Part shown: piece after piece, positions 35,193 through 43,317 of the stretch | How the letters are laid out: every line of letters starts with the position of its first letter | How positions within the stretch are numbered: position 1 is the first letter of the stretch | NCBI GenBank assembly: GCA_030123545.1 | Contig: CP126124.1 | Coordinates: forward strand, 2,728,001 to 2,792,000 | DNA: 64,000 nucleotides | Direction of reading: 5' to 3' | Source: Burkholderiaceae bacterium | Lineage (GTDB): Bacteria; Pseudomonadota; Gammaproteobacteria; Burkholderiales; Burkholderiaceae_C | Made by a program: the position numbers and the translations under genes | Notes under the pieces: generated by a model | Seen by the model: only the letters and a program-made list of their open reading frames with translations | Told to the model about the DNA's origin: nothing | The model's database searches: none

Positions 35193-35364
35193 GGCATGGA
35201 CCTTGTTCTCATTCTTGCGGCCACGTTCTGCTCATCGGATGCATCGCTCAAGGCTGCGTCTTGCCGCCTCACCGCGGAATACGGCGCGGGCACCCGGTGC
35301 GCATGCTCCCAAGTGCCACCAGGGTCCCCAGAGGCCAGACGACGATCCCGTGCGCTCCATGGTC

Positions 35365-35634
35365 TCAGGCCCTGTCAGAGTTTTGCCCCATGCGCTGGTC
35401 GAGTGCGCCGGAGCCACCACCGTGCCCGCCATGGCCCTTGTGCATGAAGACATGCATCAGCGGGCAGGCCAGCAGGAAGGCATAGGGCCACCATTGCGCC
35501 AAGTGGGCACGGTGCTCGCTCCATAGGAAGTATCCGGCGACGGCGCCGAACACGATCAGGCCTAGGGCGTAGCGCGAGCGCCAGAACCCGCCGGACTGCA
35601 CGCTCTGCGGATGGGATGCATGGTCATGGGTCAT
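35365..35634 (-). CDS. DUF2933 small membrane protein
   Basis: 89 residues: His-rich N-terminus (MTHDHASH), helix YALGLIVFGAVAGYFLW, a second helix ending in LLACPLMHVFMHKGH and a Gly/His-rich tail. This is DUF2933, found in copper resistance operons. Histidines and methionines at the membrane surface suggest copper contact. Ten bases separate it from the Met-rich gene upstream. Confidence 0.85.
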   Translation of the reverse strand: MTHDHASHPQSVQSGGFWRSRYALGLIVFGAVAGYFLWSEHRAHLAQWWPYAFLLACPLMHVFMHKGHGGHGGGSGALDQRMGQNSDRA

Positions 35635-35644
35635 GATGGACTCC

Positions 35645-36124
35645 TCACTTTGCCGATGGCATGGAAGGAGTGGAAGCCGGTGGCGTGGACATTCGATCCA
35701 TCATCATCTGCATCATCGACTCCATCATGGCCATGCGCCGTTCCATCATCTGCGGGTCGTGCTGCATGCCAGCCATACCGGCAGGCGGGTTGCGCGATGC
35801 CATTTGGCCGTGCATCGACTCCATCATGCGCATGCCGTCCTGCATGGTCTTCATGTGTTCTGCCATCAACGCCTGGCGCTCCTGGGGCGTCTTGGCGACA
35901 GCCATCTTTTCGTGTATGGCCCGCATGCGTTGTTCCATCGCGGCCATCATGTTCGGGCTCATGGCCTGCGATGGCGGTGCGGCAGCCGGCGCCGGAGCTG
36001 CCGCCGCAAGGGCGGTCGTTTCCGTCGGGTGGTGGTCCTTGTGCTCGTCGGAGCCTTGCGCCAGCACGCCCACGGAGGTGGCGGCGACACAGAGACCGAT
36101 CAGGGCATGGCGAATGTGAATCAT
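35645..36124 (-). CDS. Met-rich exported copper-binding protein
   Basis: 159 residues with a signal peptide (HALIGLCVAATSVGVLAQ) followed by a helical, methionine- and histidine-rich body (for example MMESMHGQMA, MQHDPQMMERRMAMM). No catalytic motif. Such proteins sequester Cu(I) in the periplasm. Start at 36124 has GGAAG nearby upstream. Part of the operon with cusF and copI-like genes. Confidence 0.7.
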   Translation of the reverse strand: MIHIRHALIGLCVAATSVGVLAQGSDEHKDHHPTETTALAAAAPAPAAAPPSQAMSPNMMAAMEQRMRAIHEKMAVAKTPQERQALMAEHMKTMQDGMRMMESMHGQMASRNPPAGMAGMQHDPQMMERRMAMMESMMQMMMDRMSTPPASTPSMPSAK

Positions 36125-36197
36125 GATGCTTCCTTCTTGCGGTGGAGGGATGGTCAGGGCTGCCGCGTCGGGCGGCATGGCGCGGTTGTGACTCCGC

Positions 36198-36539
36198 TCA
36201 ACGCGCGGGTTGGATGTCGGTGACAACCATCTTTCCGCTTTCCTGGACGATCATGAATTGCACCTTGTCGCCGGGCTTGAGCTTTGTGAGCTGGTCCTTG
36301 TCGCGAACGGTGAAGACCATGGTCATTCCGGGCATGTCCAGGTTCTTGATGTCCCCGTGCTTGAGGGTGATCTTGCCGTTGTCCGGATCGACCTTCTTGA
36401 CCTCGCCATCGGTCATGGCGTCCAACGCGGACGCCGCCACCTGGTCTGGCCTGGAGCTGACCTGGGCATGGCCCGCCAGCGGAAGGGCCATGCCCATGGT
36501 CAGGGCGGAAGTGGTAAGCAGGCGTTGGATGGTGTTCAT
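36198..36539 (-). CDS. cusF: Periplasmic copper chaperone CusF
   Basis: 113 residues from MNTIQRLLTT, signal peptide to GHAQ, then the CusF barrel with DGEVKKVDPDNGKITLKHG, the metal motif MPGMTMVF (Met ligands with an upstream histidine) and DKVQFMI. It delivers Cu(I)/Ag(I) to CusCBA. The start at 36539 gives the best signal peptide. A second CusF-like domain is fused to CusB. Confidence 0.93.
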   Translation of the reverse strand: MNTIQRLLTTSALTMGMALPLAGHAQVSSRPDQVAASALDAMTDGEVKKVDPDNGKITLKHGDIKNLDMPGMTMVFTVRDKDQLTKLKPGDKVQFMIVQESGKMVVTDIQPAR

Positions 36540-36589
36540 GGCAGTCTGGATGAAGGCGTGCAGGTTCCCGAGGGCTTGCAAGATCAGCT

Positions 36590-37096
36590 TCAGCGCGCAA
36601 CCTTGACTTGCCCAACCATGCCGGCTTCAAGGTGTCCAGGCTCGGTGCAGGCGAAGTCGACCTTGCCCGGCTGTGTGAACTGCCACACCATCGAACCGCG
36701 CTGGCCGGGTGCGAGGTTTACCTGGTTGGGTTCGCTGTGCACCATGCCGGGATTGGCGCGCATTTCCTTGGCATGCTCTTTCAACTCGTCCAGCGAGCCG
36801 AGCACCATTTCGTGCCTGACCTTGCCAGTGTTGCGCACCATGAAGCGCACGGTCTCGCCTTCTTTCACGTCGATCGTGGAGGGCTCAAAGCGCATGTTGT
36901 CGTTCAGCACCACGTCCACGGTGCGCGTGACCTTGGCGGGGTCGCCGGGCTGGCCGAACATGGCGCTGTGCTCCGACATGCTCATGTTGCCGTGCGAGGC
37001 GGGCATGTCGTGGCCACCAGCGTGCGTGCCGGCAGCCAGCGCAGCTAGCGGAAACGCCGCAGCGGAAAACAGGGAAATGAGGATGCTTTTCTTCAT
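36590..37096 (-). CDS. Cupredoxin-family copper protein (CopI-like)
   Basis: 168 residues. Signal peptide (LISLFSAAAFPLAALA), a His/Met-rich linker, then a type 1 copper fold with HEM, CTEPGH and EAGM supplying the His, Cys, His, Met ligands near the C-terminus. Cupredoxins like CopI are needed for copper tolerance in some betaproteobacteria. Lies between copB and cusF in one operon. Confidence 0.88.
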   Translation of the reverse strand: MKKSILISLFSAAAFPLAALAAGTHAGGHDMPASHGNMSMSEHSAMFGQPGDPAKVTRTVDVVLNDNMRFEPSTIDVKEGETVRFMVRNTGKVRHEMVLGSLDELKEHAKEMRANPGMVHSEPNQVNLAPGQRGSMVWQFTQPGKVDFACTEPGHLEAGMVGQVKVAR

Positions 37097-37118
37097 TCAA
37101 ACGACTCCTTGGGAAAAA

Positions 37119-38327
37119 TCAGAACCAGAAATTCAAGCCCGCCAACCAGCGCGTCTGGGTGGCACTGCCACCCGAGGCGCGCACGAAGTCTCCCGTGAGG
37201 CCAAAGCTGTGTTGCCATTCGACGCCGATGTAGGGTGCGATCTGGCGCGTGATTTCGTAGCGCAGGCGCAAACCCGCACTGGCGTTGGCAAGGCCGCTGC
37301 CGATGGCGTTGGCCGGATCGCTCTTGCCGTAGAAATTCCATTCGGTGCGCGGCTGCAGAATCAGCTTTTGCGTGAGAAGCCAGTCATAGCTACCTTCGAG
37401 CCGCAGCGCGGTGCGGCCGCCACTGCCCAGATAGACCGTGGCATCGAGCTCAAACCAGTAGGGCGCGAGGCCCTGCACGCCAGCCGCAAGCCACTGGCGA
37501 TCCTTGCCTGTGCCGTGGTCGAAGCGCACGCCGAGTTGACTGTCCCAGAAGGCGGCGATGGCGTGGCCCCAGAGCAGTTCGGTGCGCGAATCCTGTACTT
37601 TGCCCTGGGCGACGTCGCCCTCGGCCTTGATGACCAGGTGATTGAAGTCGCGGCCGATGCGCGCTTGCAGGTCATACGTCGTGGCGTTATCGCCGTGGCG
37701 CGCCCAGGCGCGCTCCAAGCGGTTGACCCTCAGGTTCGCAAAGCTCATCTGGTCGCCCAGTTGCAGGCGCGGCACGCCCGTGAGCGAATACTTGCCGCTG
37801 CCGCGCTCGAAGCCGTCGGAATAGCCGTTGGGGTCGCGCGCATCGGCGGGCGGGCTGCCGCCTTGCATCTGCATGTCGCCGTGATCCATGCCCGCCATGG
37901 AGCCGCTGGAAGCTGGCGCAGCGCCGTGGTTCATCGCGGAAGCGGGGCCGCTGTCGGCACCTTGGGATGGCGCGGGGCCGTGATCCATGCCCGGCATGGC
38001 GCCATGATCCATGGTTGGCGCTCCAGGATTTGCAGCCGGGACGCTGCCTCGCATGGGCATGCTGCCGTGATTCATGGCAGACGCTTCATCCGCTGTCGGC
38101 GCACTGCCCGCCGGCATCGGCATGCCCTCATGATTCATGCCAGCCATGGACCCGGCCGCAGGCGCGGTGCTGGACTGTGCCGCAGCGTCGTGTGCGCCAT
38201 GCGCATCGTGATCCTGAGCCAGGGCGGACGTGGCAGTGGCCGTGAGGATCAGGGCCGTGGCCAGCGGCACCAGTCGCAAGGCCAAAGTGTGCGGGGCAAG
38301 TCGGTTCATTTTCAGGTTCTTTCTCAT
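37119..38327 (-). CDS. copB: Copper resistance outer membrane protein CopB
   Basis: 402 residues from MRKNLKMNRLA, which overlaps the copA oxidase stop by four bases (ATGA). Signal peptide, then a long Met/His-rich segment with MDHG/MNHG units (about residues 40-150), then the CopB beta-barrel domain ending in WLAGLNFWF. The Met-rich part binds Cu; the barrel sits in the outer membrane. A longer frame to 38504 reads through the end of copA. Confidence 0.93.
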   Translation of the reverse strand: MRKNLKMNRLAPHTLALRLVPLATALILTATATSALAQDHDAHGAHDAAAQSSTAPAAGSMAGMNHEGMPMPAGSAPTADEASAMNHGSMPMRGSVPAANPGAPTMDHGAMPGMDHGPAPSQGADSGPASAMNHGAAPASSGSMAGMDHGDMQMQGGSPPADARDPNGYSDGFERGSGKYSLTGVPRLQLGDQMSFANLRVNRLERAWARHGDNATTYDLQARIGRDFNHLVIKAEGDVAQGKVQDSRTELLWGHAIAAFWDSQLGVRFDHGTGKDRQWLAAGVQGLAPYWFELDATVYLGSGGRTALRLEGSYDWLLTQKLILQPRTEWNFYGKSDPANAIGSGLANASAGLRLRYEITRQIAPYIGVEWQHSFGLTGDFVRASGGSATQTRWLAGLNFWF

Positions 38328-40183
38328 GCCACCACCACCTCGCGGAACATGCCCATTTCCATGTGGAACATCAGGTGGCAGTGCCAGACCCAGCGGCCGA
38401 GCGCGTCGGCGCTGACGAGAAAGCTCACGCGCTGCGCCGGCTGCACGGGGATGGTGTGCAGGCGCGCGACGAATTCGCCCGAGGCGTTTTCCAGCTCCTG
38501 CCACATGCCGTGCAGGTGCATGGGGTGGGTCATCATGGTGTCGTTGTGCAGGATTACGCGCAGGCGCTCGCCGTAGCGGAAATGCACGGGGCGACTGTCG
38601 GTGAAGTCAAGGCCGTCGAACGACCAGGTGTAGCGCTCCATGTTGCCCGTCAGATGCAACTCGATTTCGCGCTCGGGCCCGCCGGCATAGAGCGATCCGC
38701 CGACGGTCTTGAGATCGGCCAGCGTGAGCACGCGCCGGCCGTTGCCGCGCAGTCCGACGCCGGGGTCATCCAGGTTGGTGCGCGGCATGTCCACGCGCAT
38801 GTCGGCGCCGGGGCCCCATTCGGTGCGAGCGTGGCGCACGGCGGTGCCGGGCTTTTGCAACGGATTGGACGCCATGCTGTGCGCCATGCCGGGCATGCCG
38901 CCCATGGCCGACATGTCGTGCCCGCCGCCCATGCCCTGCATGCCGGCCATGCCAGCGTGGTTCATCCCAGCCATGGGGCCGTGGCCCATCGCCGCCATGT
39001 CGTGGCCACCGCCTCGCGCCATGCCGCCCATCATGTCGGCCATGGTGAGCCACTGCACCGCATCCAGCGCGGGCACCGGCGCGCTCAGGCCCGGGCGTAC
39101 CGCCAGTGTGGCGCGCGCGTAGCCGGTGCGATCCATCGATTGCGCAAAGAGCGTGTAGGCATCGTCTTTGGGCTGCACAATCACGTCGTAGGTCTGGCCG
39201 GGGCCGAAGCGGAACTCATCCACCGTCACTGGCTCCACGTCTTGCCCGTCGGCCTGCACCACGGTGAGCTTGAGGCCCGGAATGCGCACGTCATAGAACG
39301 TATTGCCGCTGCCGTTGATGCAGCGCAGGCGCACGCGCTCGCCGGGCTTGAAGAGCGCCGTCCAGTTGGCGCCAGGCGCGCTGCCGTTGACGAGGTAACT
39401 GAGCACGGTCGAGGACAAATCGGCCATGTCGCTCGGGCTCATGCGCATGGCGTACCACATGTCACGCTCCTGCAGCGCCGCGCCCAGGCCCTGCTCGCGG
39501 ACGTCACGCAGGAATTTGACGAAGGTGGGCCGGTGCTGGTTAAACACGTCGCCTTGCGCCTTGAGCTTGGCCAACGCGCGCATCGGGTCGGTGCCGGTCC
39601 AGTCCGACAGCAGCACGACGTGCTCGCGGTCGGTGCGAATGGTTTCACGATCGCGCGGCTCGACGATGAGCGCGCCATACAGGCCGGTCACCTCCTGCAT
39701 GCCGCTGTGCGAGTGGTACCAGTAGGTGCCGCTTTGCTCCAGCGTGTAGCGGTAGGTGAAGGTCTCACCGGGCGCGATGCCGGCAAAGCTCACGCCCGGT
39801 ACGCCGTCCATCTGGAATGGCAGGATGATGCCGTGCCAGTGGATAGATGCCGTCTCGCGCAGGCGGTTGGTGACGCGAATCGTCACGGTCTCGCCTTCGC
39901 GCATGCGCAGCGTCGGCCCGGGCAGACTGCCGTTGATGGTGGTGGCGATGCCCGTGCGGCCGTCGAAGTCGACGCGGGTTTCGGCCAGCGTCAGGTCAAA
40001 GACGGGGCCACGCAACTCGGGTGGCGTTCCCGTACGGGCTGCTGGCAGGTCTTGCAGTGCCCAGGCGGGCAGTGCGGCATCGAGCGTGCCCAATGCGGTA
40101 CCCGCCGCTAGCGCCCTCAGAAAGCGCCGGCGCTGGATTGCCTGGCCTGGGGAGACGGAAAAGGAAGGGATTTGGAATCGCAT
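38324..40183 (-). CDS. copA: Multicopper oxidase CopA
   Basis: 619 residues with a Tat signal (QRRRFLRALAAGTALG). Copper ligands appear in IHWHGI, YWYHSHSG, HPMHLHG and HCHLMFHMEMGMF (type 1/2/3 sites). A Met/Gly/His-rich insert (about residues 385-440) suits Cu(I) binding. Oxidises Cu(I) in the periplasm. First gene of the copABI-cusF-DUF2933-cytochrome operon, divergent from copRS. Named copA by convention for the oxidase; the ATPase at 32249 is unrelated. Confidence 0.95.
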   Translation of the reverse strand: MRFQIPSFSVSPGQAIQRRRFLRALAAGTALGTLDAALPAWALQDLPAARTGTPPELRGPVFDLTLAETRVDFDGRTGIATTINGSLPGPTLRMREGETVTIRVTNRLRETASIHWHGIILPFQMDGVPGVSFAGIAPGETFTYRYTLEQSGTYWYHSHSGMQEVTGLYGALIVEPRDRETIRTDREHVVLLSDWTGTDPMRALAKLKAQGDVFNQHRPTFVKFLRDVREQGLGAALQERDMWYAMRMSPSDMADLSSTVLSYLVNGSAPGANWTALFKPGERVRLRCINGSGNTFYDVRIPGLKLTVVQADGQDVEPVTVDEFRFGPGQTYDVIVQPKDDAYTLFAQSMDRTGYARATLAVRPGLSAPVPALDAVQWLTMADMMGGMARGGGHDMAAMGHGPMAGMNHAGMAGMQGMGGGHDMSAMGGMPGMAHSMASNPLQKPGTAVRHARTEWGPGADMRVDMPRTNLDDPGVGLRGNGRRVLTLADLKTVGGSLYAGGPEREIELHLTGNMERYTWSFDGLDFTDSRPVHFRYGERLRVILHNDTMMTHPMHLHGMWQELENASGEFVARLHTIPVQPAQRVSFLVSADALGRWVWHCHLMFHMEMGMFREVVVA

Positions 40184-40229
40184 GCCGCAGATTCTGAAGA
40201 GCCCGCCCTTTCAGAAAGATGTTTGCGAC

Positions 40230-40244
40230 ATTACATTCCTGTCA
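40230..40244. promoter_or_regulatory. Cop box (CopR binding site)
   Basis: ATTACATTCCTGTCA matches the ATTACAnnnnTGTCA consensus of CopR/CusR/PcoR sites. It lies between the divergent copA oxidase (start 40183) and copR (start 40308), suitable for controlling both. Confidence 0.8.
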
Positions 40245-40307
40245 GCTTCATGTCGGCAGGCCTTACACGCGGCACACTTGCGCCAGAACCGCATAGGAGC
40301 CGAACCG

Positions 40308-40991
40308 GTGAAGATATTGATCGTCGAAGACGAGCCCAAGACGGGCGAGTATTTGCGCCAGGGCTTGAGCGAGGCCGGGTACGTCGCGGACCTGGTGCCC
40401 CATGGCACCGATGGGCTGCACATGGCCTTGCACGGCGCCTACGACCTCGTGATCCTGGATGTCATGCTGCCCGGGCTGAACGGCTGGCAGGTGCTGCAAT
40501 CGTTGCGCGAGCGCGGCCTGCAAATGCCAGTGCTGTTCCTGACCGCCCGCGACCAGGTCGAAGACCGCGTCAAGGGGCTGGAGCTTGGCGCCGACGACTA
40601 TTTGGTCAAGCCGTTCTCGTTTGCGGAACTGCTGGCCCGCGTGCGCATCATCTTGCGCCGCGGCCCGGCGGGCAACGAAGGCACCACGTTGCGCGTGGCC
40701 GACCTGGAACTGGACCTGCTGCGCCGCCGGGTCTCGCGCAATGGCAAGCGCGTGGACCTGACGGCCAAGGAGTTCGGCCTGCTGGAACTGCTGATGCGTC
40801 GCCACGGCGAGGTGTTGCCACGCTCCCTGATCGCATCGCAGGTGTGGGACATGAACTTCGACAGCGACACCAACGTCATCGAAGTGGCGATGCGACGACT
40901 GCGCATGAAGATCGACGAGGGGCACCCGGTCAAGCTCATCCAGACCGTGCGCGGCATGGGTTATGTGCTCGACGTACCGCAGGAGGAATAG
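40308..40991 (+). CDS. copR: Copper response regulator CopR/CusR
   Basis: 227 residues from a GTG at 40308 with TAGGAGC upstream. Receiver domain with D51 (VILDVMLPG) and K in VKPFSF; OmpR-type winged helix C-terminus (VWDMNFDSDTNVIEVAMRRL). It should bind the adjacent cop box when phosphorylated by the kinase encoded immediately downstream (start 1 base after its stop). Confidence 0.95.
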   Translation: MKILIVEDEPKTGEYLRQGLSEAGYVADLVPHGTDGLHMALHGAYDLVILDVMLPGLNGWQVLQSLRERGLQMPVLFLTARDQVEDRVKGLELGADDYLVKPFSFAELLARVRIILRRGPAGNEGTTLRVADLELDLLRRRVSRNGKRVDLTAKEFGLLELLMRRHGEVLPRSLIASQVWDMNFDSDTNVIEVAMRRLRMKIDEGHPVKLIQTVRGMGYVLDVPQEE

Positions 40992-42401
40992 GTGTTGTTT
41001 CGGGTTCGTTGGGGCCGGTTGCCGCTGACGCAGCGCCTGACCCTGCTCTTCACTGCGGTGGCGGCCTCGGTGGTGCTGGGGCTGGGCGCTTTGTTTCTGG
41101 TCGAGACCGAGCGGCATTTCGTCGAGCTCGATCGGATGGCGCTGCAAGACAAGCAACACCTGATCGAGGAAATTCTGCGCAATGCCAACTCGGCGGACGA
41201 CACTCGCCGGCGACTGGGCGAGGCGCTGAGCTATCACCATGATCTCTACGCCCAAGTCCAGGATGGACAAGGAGCAGTGGTCTTTCAATCCCGCGGGTTC
41301 ATCCCCACCATGCGCGGCGACAAGACCCCGCACGCCGGTGAAAACCAGGTGTTTGGGATGTTGCGGCACGACGGTGCCCGGTTCCATACACTGGTCTTCA
41401 AGGCCGCCCCGGCCTACTCCCCCGCTCCCCTTACCGTCTGGATCGCCGCGGATACGGATCACCACACGCAGTTTCTCGACGGCCTGCGGCGCAGCTTGGC
41501 CTTGTATGTGCTCGCCGCCATCGCCATCTGCGGCCTGCTCTCGTGGTTCGCCGCGCGCCAGGGGCTGGCGCCCTTGCGCGACATGAAGTCACGGGCTGCC
41601 AAGGTGACGGGCCAGAAGCTCGGCGAGCGCATGCCCGTGCAGGCCGTGCCGGTAGAAATGGCCGACCTGGCGCAAGAGCTGAACCGCATGCTGGATCGGC
41701 TGCAGGAGGACTTCCAGCGCCTGACTGATTTCGCGTCGGACCTGGCGCACGAACTGCGCACTCCCATCAGCAATCTGTTGACGCAAACGCAGGTGGCGCT
41801 GGCGACCAAGCGCGATGCCGCAACCTACCGCGACATCCTGGCATCGAACGCCGAGGAATTTCAGCGTTTGGCGCGCATGGTGTCCGACATGCTGTTCCTG
41901 GCCAAGACCGAGCGCGGCGTGGATTTGCCGCGCGTGGAGAGGTTCTCCGTGCGCCAGGATGCGCTGGCGCTGCTCGACTTCTACGAGGCCGTGGCCGAGG
42001 AAAAGCGCATCCGGCTGCGGGTGGAAGGCGATGGCGAGATCGAAGGCGACCGCCTGATGTTCCGCCGCGCGGTTAGCAACCTGCTGTCCAACGCCCTGCG
42101 CCACGCGCCCGAGGCCGGTGACGTCACCATCCGCATCGCCGCCACCGCACAGGCCACGACGGTGGCCGTGGAGAACACCGGTGCCGACATCGACGCCAAG
42201 ATTCTGCCCCGGCTGTTCGACCGTTTCTACCGCGCCGATGCTTCCAGGACCCATCCGGACACTGACGGATCGGGCTTGGGTCTGGCCATTACGCGCGCTA
42301 TCGCCGAGGCCCACGGCGGCGGCGTCACGGCAAGCTCGGGTCAGGGACGCACCTGTTTCACCCTGGTGTTTCCACATCACATTGCAAAGCCTTCAAGCTG
42401 A
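40992..42401 (+). CDS. copS: Copper sensor histidine kinase CopS/CusS
   Basis: 469 residues, GTG start right after the copR stop. Two membrane helices (LLFTAVAASVVLGLGALFLV; YVLAAIAICGLLSWF) frame a periplasmic sensor; HAMP; H-box DLAHELRTPISN (near 252); ATPase domain ending in GSGLGLAITRAIAEAHGG. Family: heavy metal sensor kinase. Periplasmic Cu/Ag is the probable signal. Confidence 0.95.
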   Translation: MLFRVRWGRLPLTQRLTLLFTAVAASVVLGLGALFLVETERHFVELDRMALQDKQHLIEEILRNANSADDTRRRLGEALSYHHDLYAQVQDGQGAVVFQSRGFIPTMRGDKTPHAGENQVFGMLRHDGARFHTLVFKAAPAYSPAPLTVWIAADTDHHTQFLDGLRRSLALYVLAAIAICGLLSWFAARQGLAPLRDMKSRAAKVTGQKLGERMPVQAVPVEMADLAQELNRMLDRLQEDFQRLTDFASDLAHELRTPISNLLTQTQVALATKRDAATYRDILASNAEEFQRLARMVSDMLFLAKTERGVDLPRVERFSVRQDALALLDFYEAVAEEKRIRLRVEGDGEIEGDRLMFRRAVSNLLSNALRHAPEAGDVTIRIAATAQATTVAVENTGADIDAKILPRLFDRFYRADASRTHPDTDGSGLGLAITRAIAEAHGGGVTASSGQGRTCFTLVFPHHIAKPSS

Positions 42402-42526
42402 CAACAAACTCATCGGGCTGTCCAGATTCTGTTGGGGTGCGCTCCCTACGATGAACACATCTCCTCAGCGCCTAACCAAGGCATGGGAGATGCAAGTTTC
42501 ATCCACCCTCGTTAGGAGCTTCAACC

Positions 42527-42874
42527 ATGACCCAACAACGCCTCTCCCTTTCTTCGATGATCGCCGCCGCAGCCGCAGTGGCTGCCCTGGGCCTTCCAGG
42601 GATGGCCTCGGCAGCGTACGAGCATCCCGCCAACAACGAACAGGGCGTCATCGTTCATCCAGAACACTTCAAGAGCGAGAAAACGCGAGAGCAGGTCATC
42701 GCGGAGACCAAGGCTGCTATGCAGCAAGGCCGTCTTTCCTACGGCGAGAGCAACTACCCGATCCGCACGCCCGATGCAGGTCCTGGCAAGACGCGTGAGC
42801 AAGTGACCAACGAACTGCGCAGCGAGTCGCCTGCCGAACGCGACGCGCGTCTGCGCCTTTACTCCGCAGGTTGA
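42527..42874 (+). CDS. DUF4148 exported protein
   Basis: 115 residues with a signal peptide (AAAAAVAALGLPGMASAA). Contains two copies of a short KTREQV pattern (EKTREQVIAETKAAMQQG; GKTREQVTNELRSE), as in DUF4148, a betaproteobacterial family of small periplasmic proteins. Function unknown; its place just after copS suggests copper induction. Confidence 0.85.
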   Translation: MTQQRLSLSSMIAAAAAVAALGLPGMASAAYEHPANNEQGVIVHPEHFKSEKTREQVIAETKAAMQQGRLSYGESNYPIRTPDAGPGKTREQVTNELRSESPAERDARLRLYSAG

Positions 42875-43317
42875 TTCTCCTGCTGCTACGTCGGCATCAT
42901 TGGGCGGCCATTCAAGGGACATGCGAGGGCGATATCCGATGTCTCTTGAAACAGTGCTGCTTGTGACCATGCCCGGCAAGCGACCTCAAGCGCCACCTGC
43001 GCCAGAAACCGTAAAGCAAGAGCCTCGCCATGCCCCGCATACCCGTTGGTTCGCCTGGCGTGGACGGCTCCGCCGATAGCTGCCGGCGCGCCCCCAACGG
43101 CACGCTGCTGGTGCTGGTGGATCACAGCAACCCGGGCATATGATGGTCGAATCGACTGGCCAGCTGGCGTCGCGGCTGGCGGCGGCTCCAAACGAATCAG
43201 GCACAGACCGCAGCGAACCGTCTCGGTTGGAACAGGATGATGGTCGATTCTTGGGGCGCGCCCAGATTGTGTGCATGCACCCGCGAGAAATCACCATTGA
43301 ACTCTGGAGACCGTCAC
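42875..43317. other. Non-coding stretch before the second multicopper oxidase
   Basis: 443 bases without a convincing gene. A frame of about 50 codons from 42925 (MSLETVLL...RLRR) has no family features. The last 40 bases carry the probable ribosome site (TGGAGACC) of the next gene. No clear repeat or terminator was seen. Confidence 0.35.

Noticed and set aside
38363..40111. Long plus-strand frame opposite the multicopper oxidase
   Set aside because: High-GC antisense shadow of copA; His/Ala/Arg-rich without features.
42925..43080. Short frame MSLETVLL... between DUF4148 and the second oxidase
   Set aside because: About 45 codons, no ribosome site and no recognisable motif.
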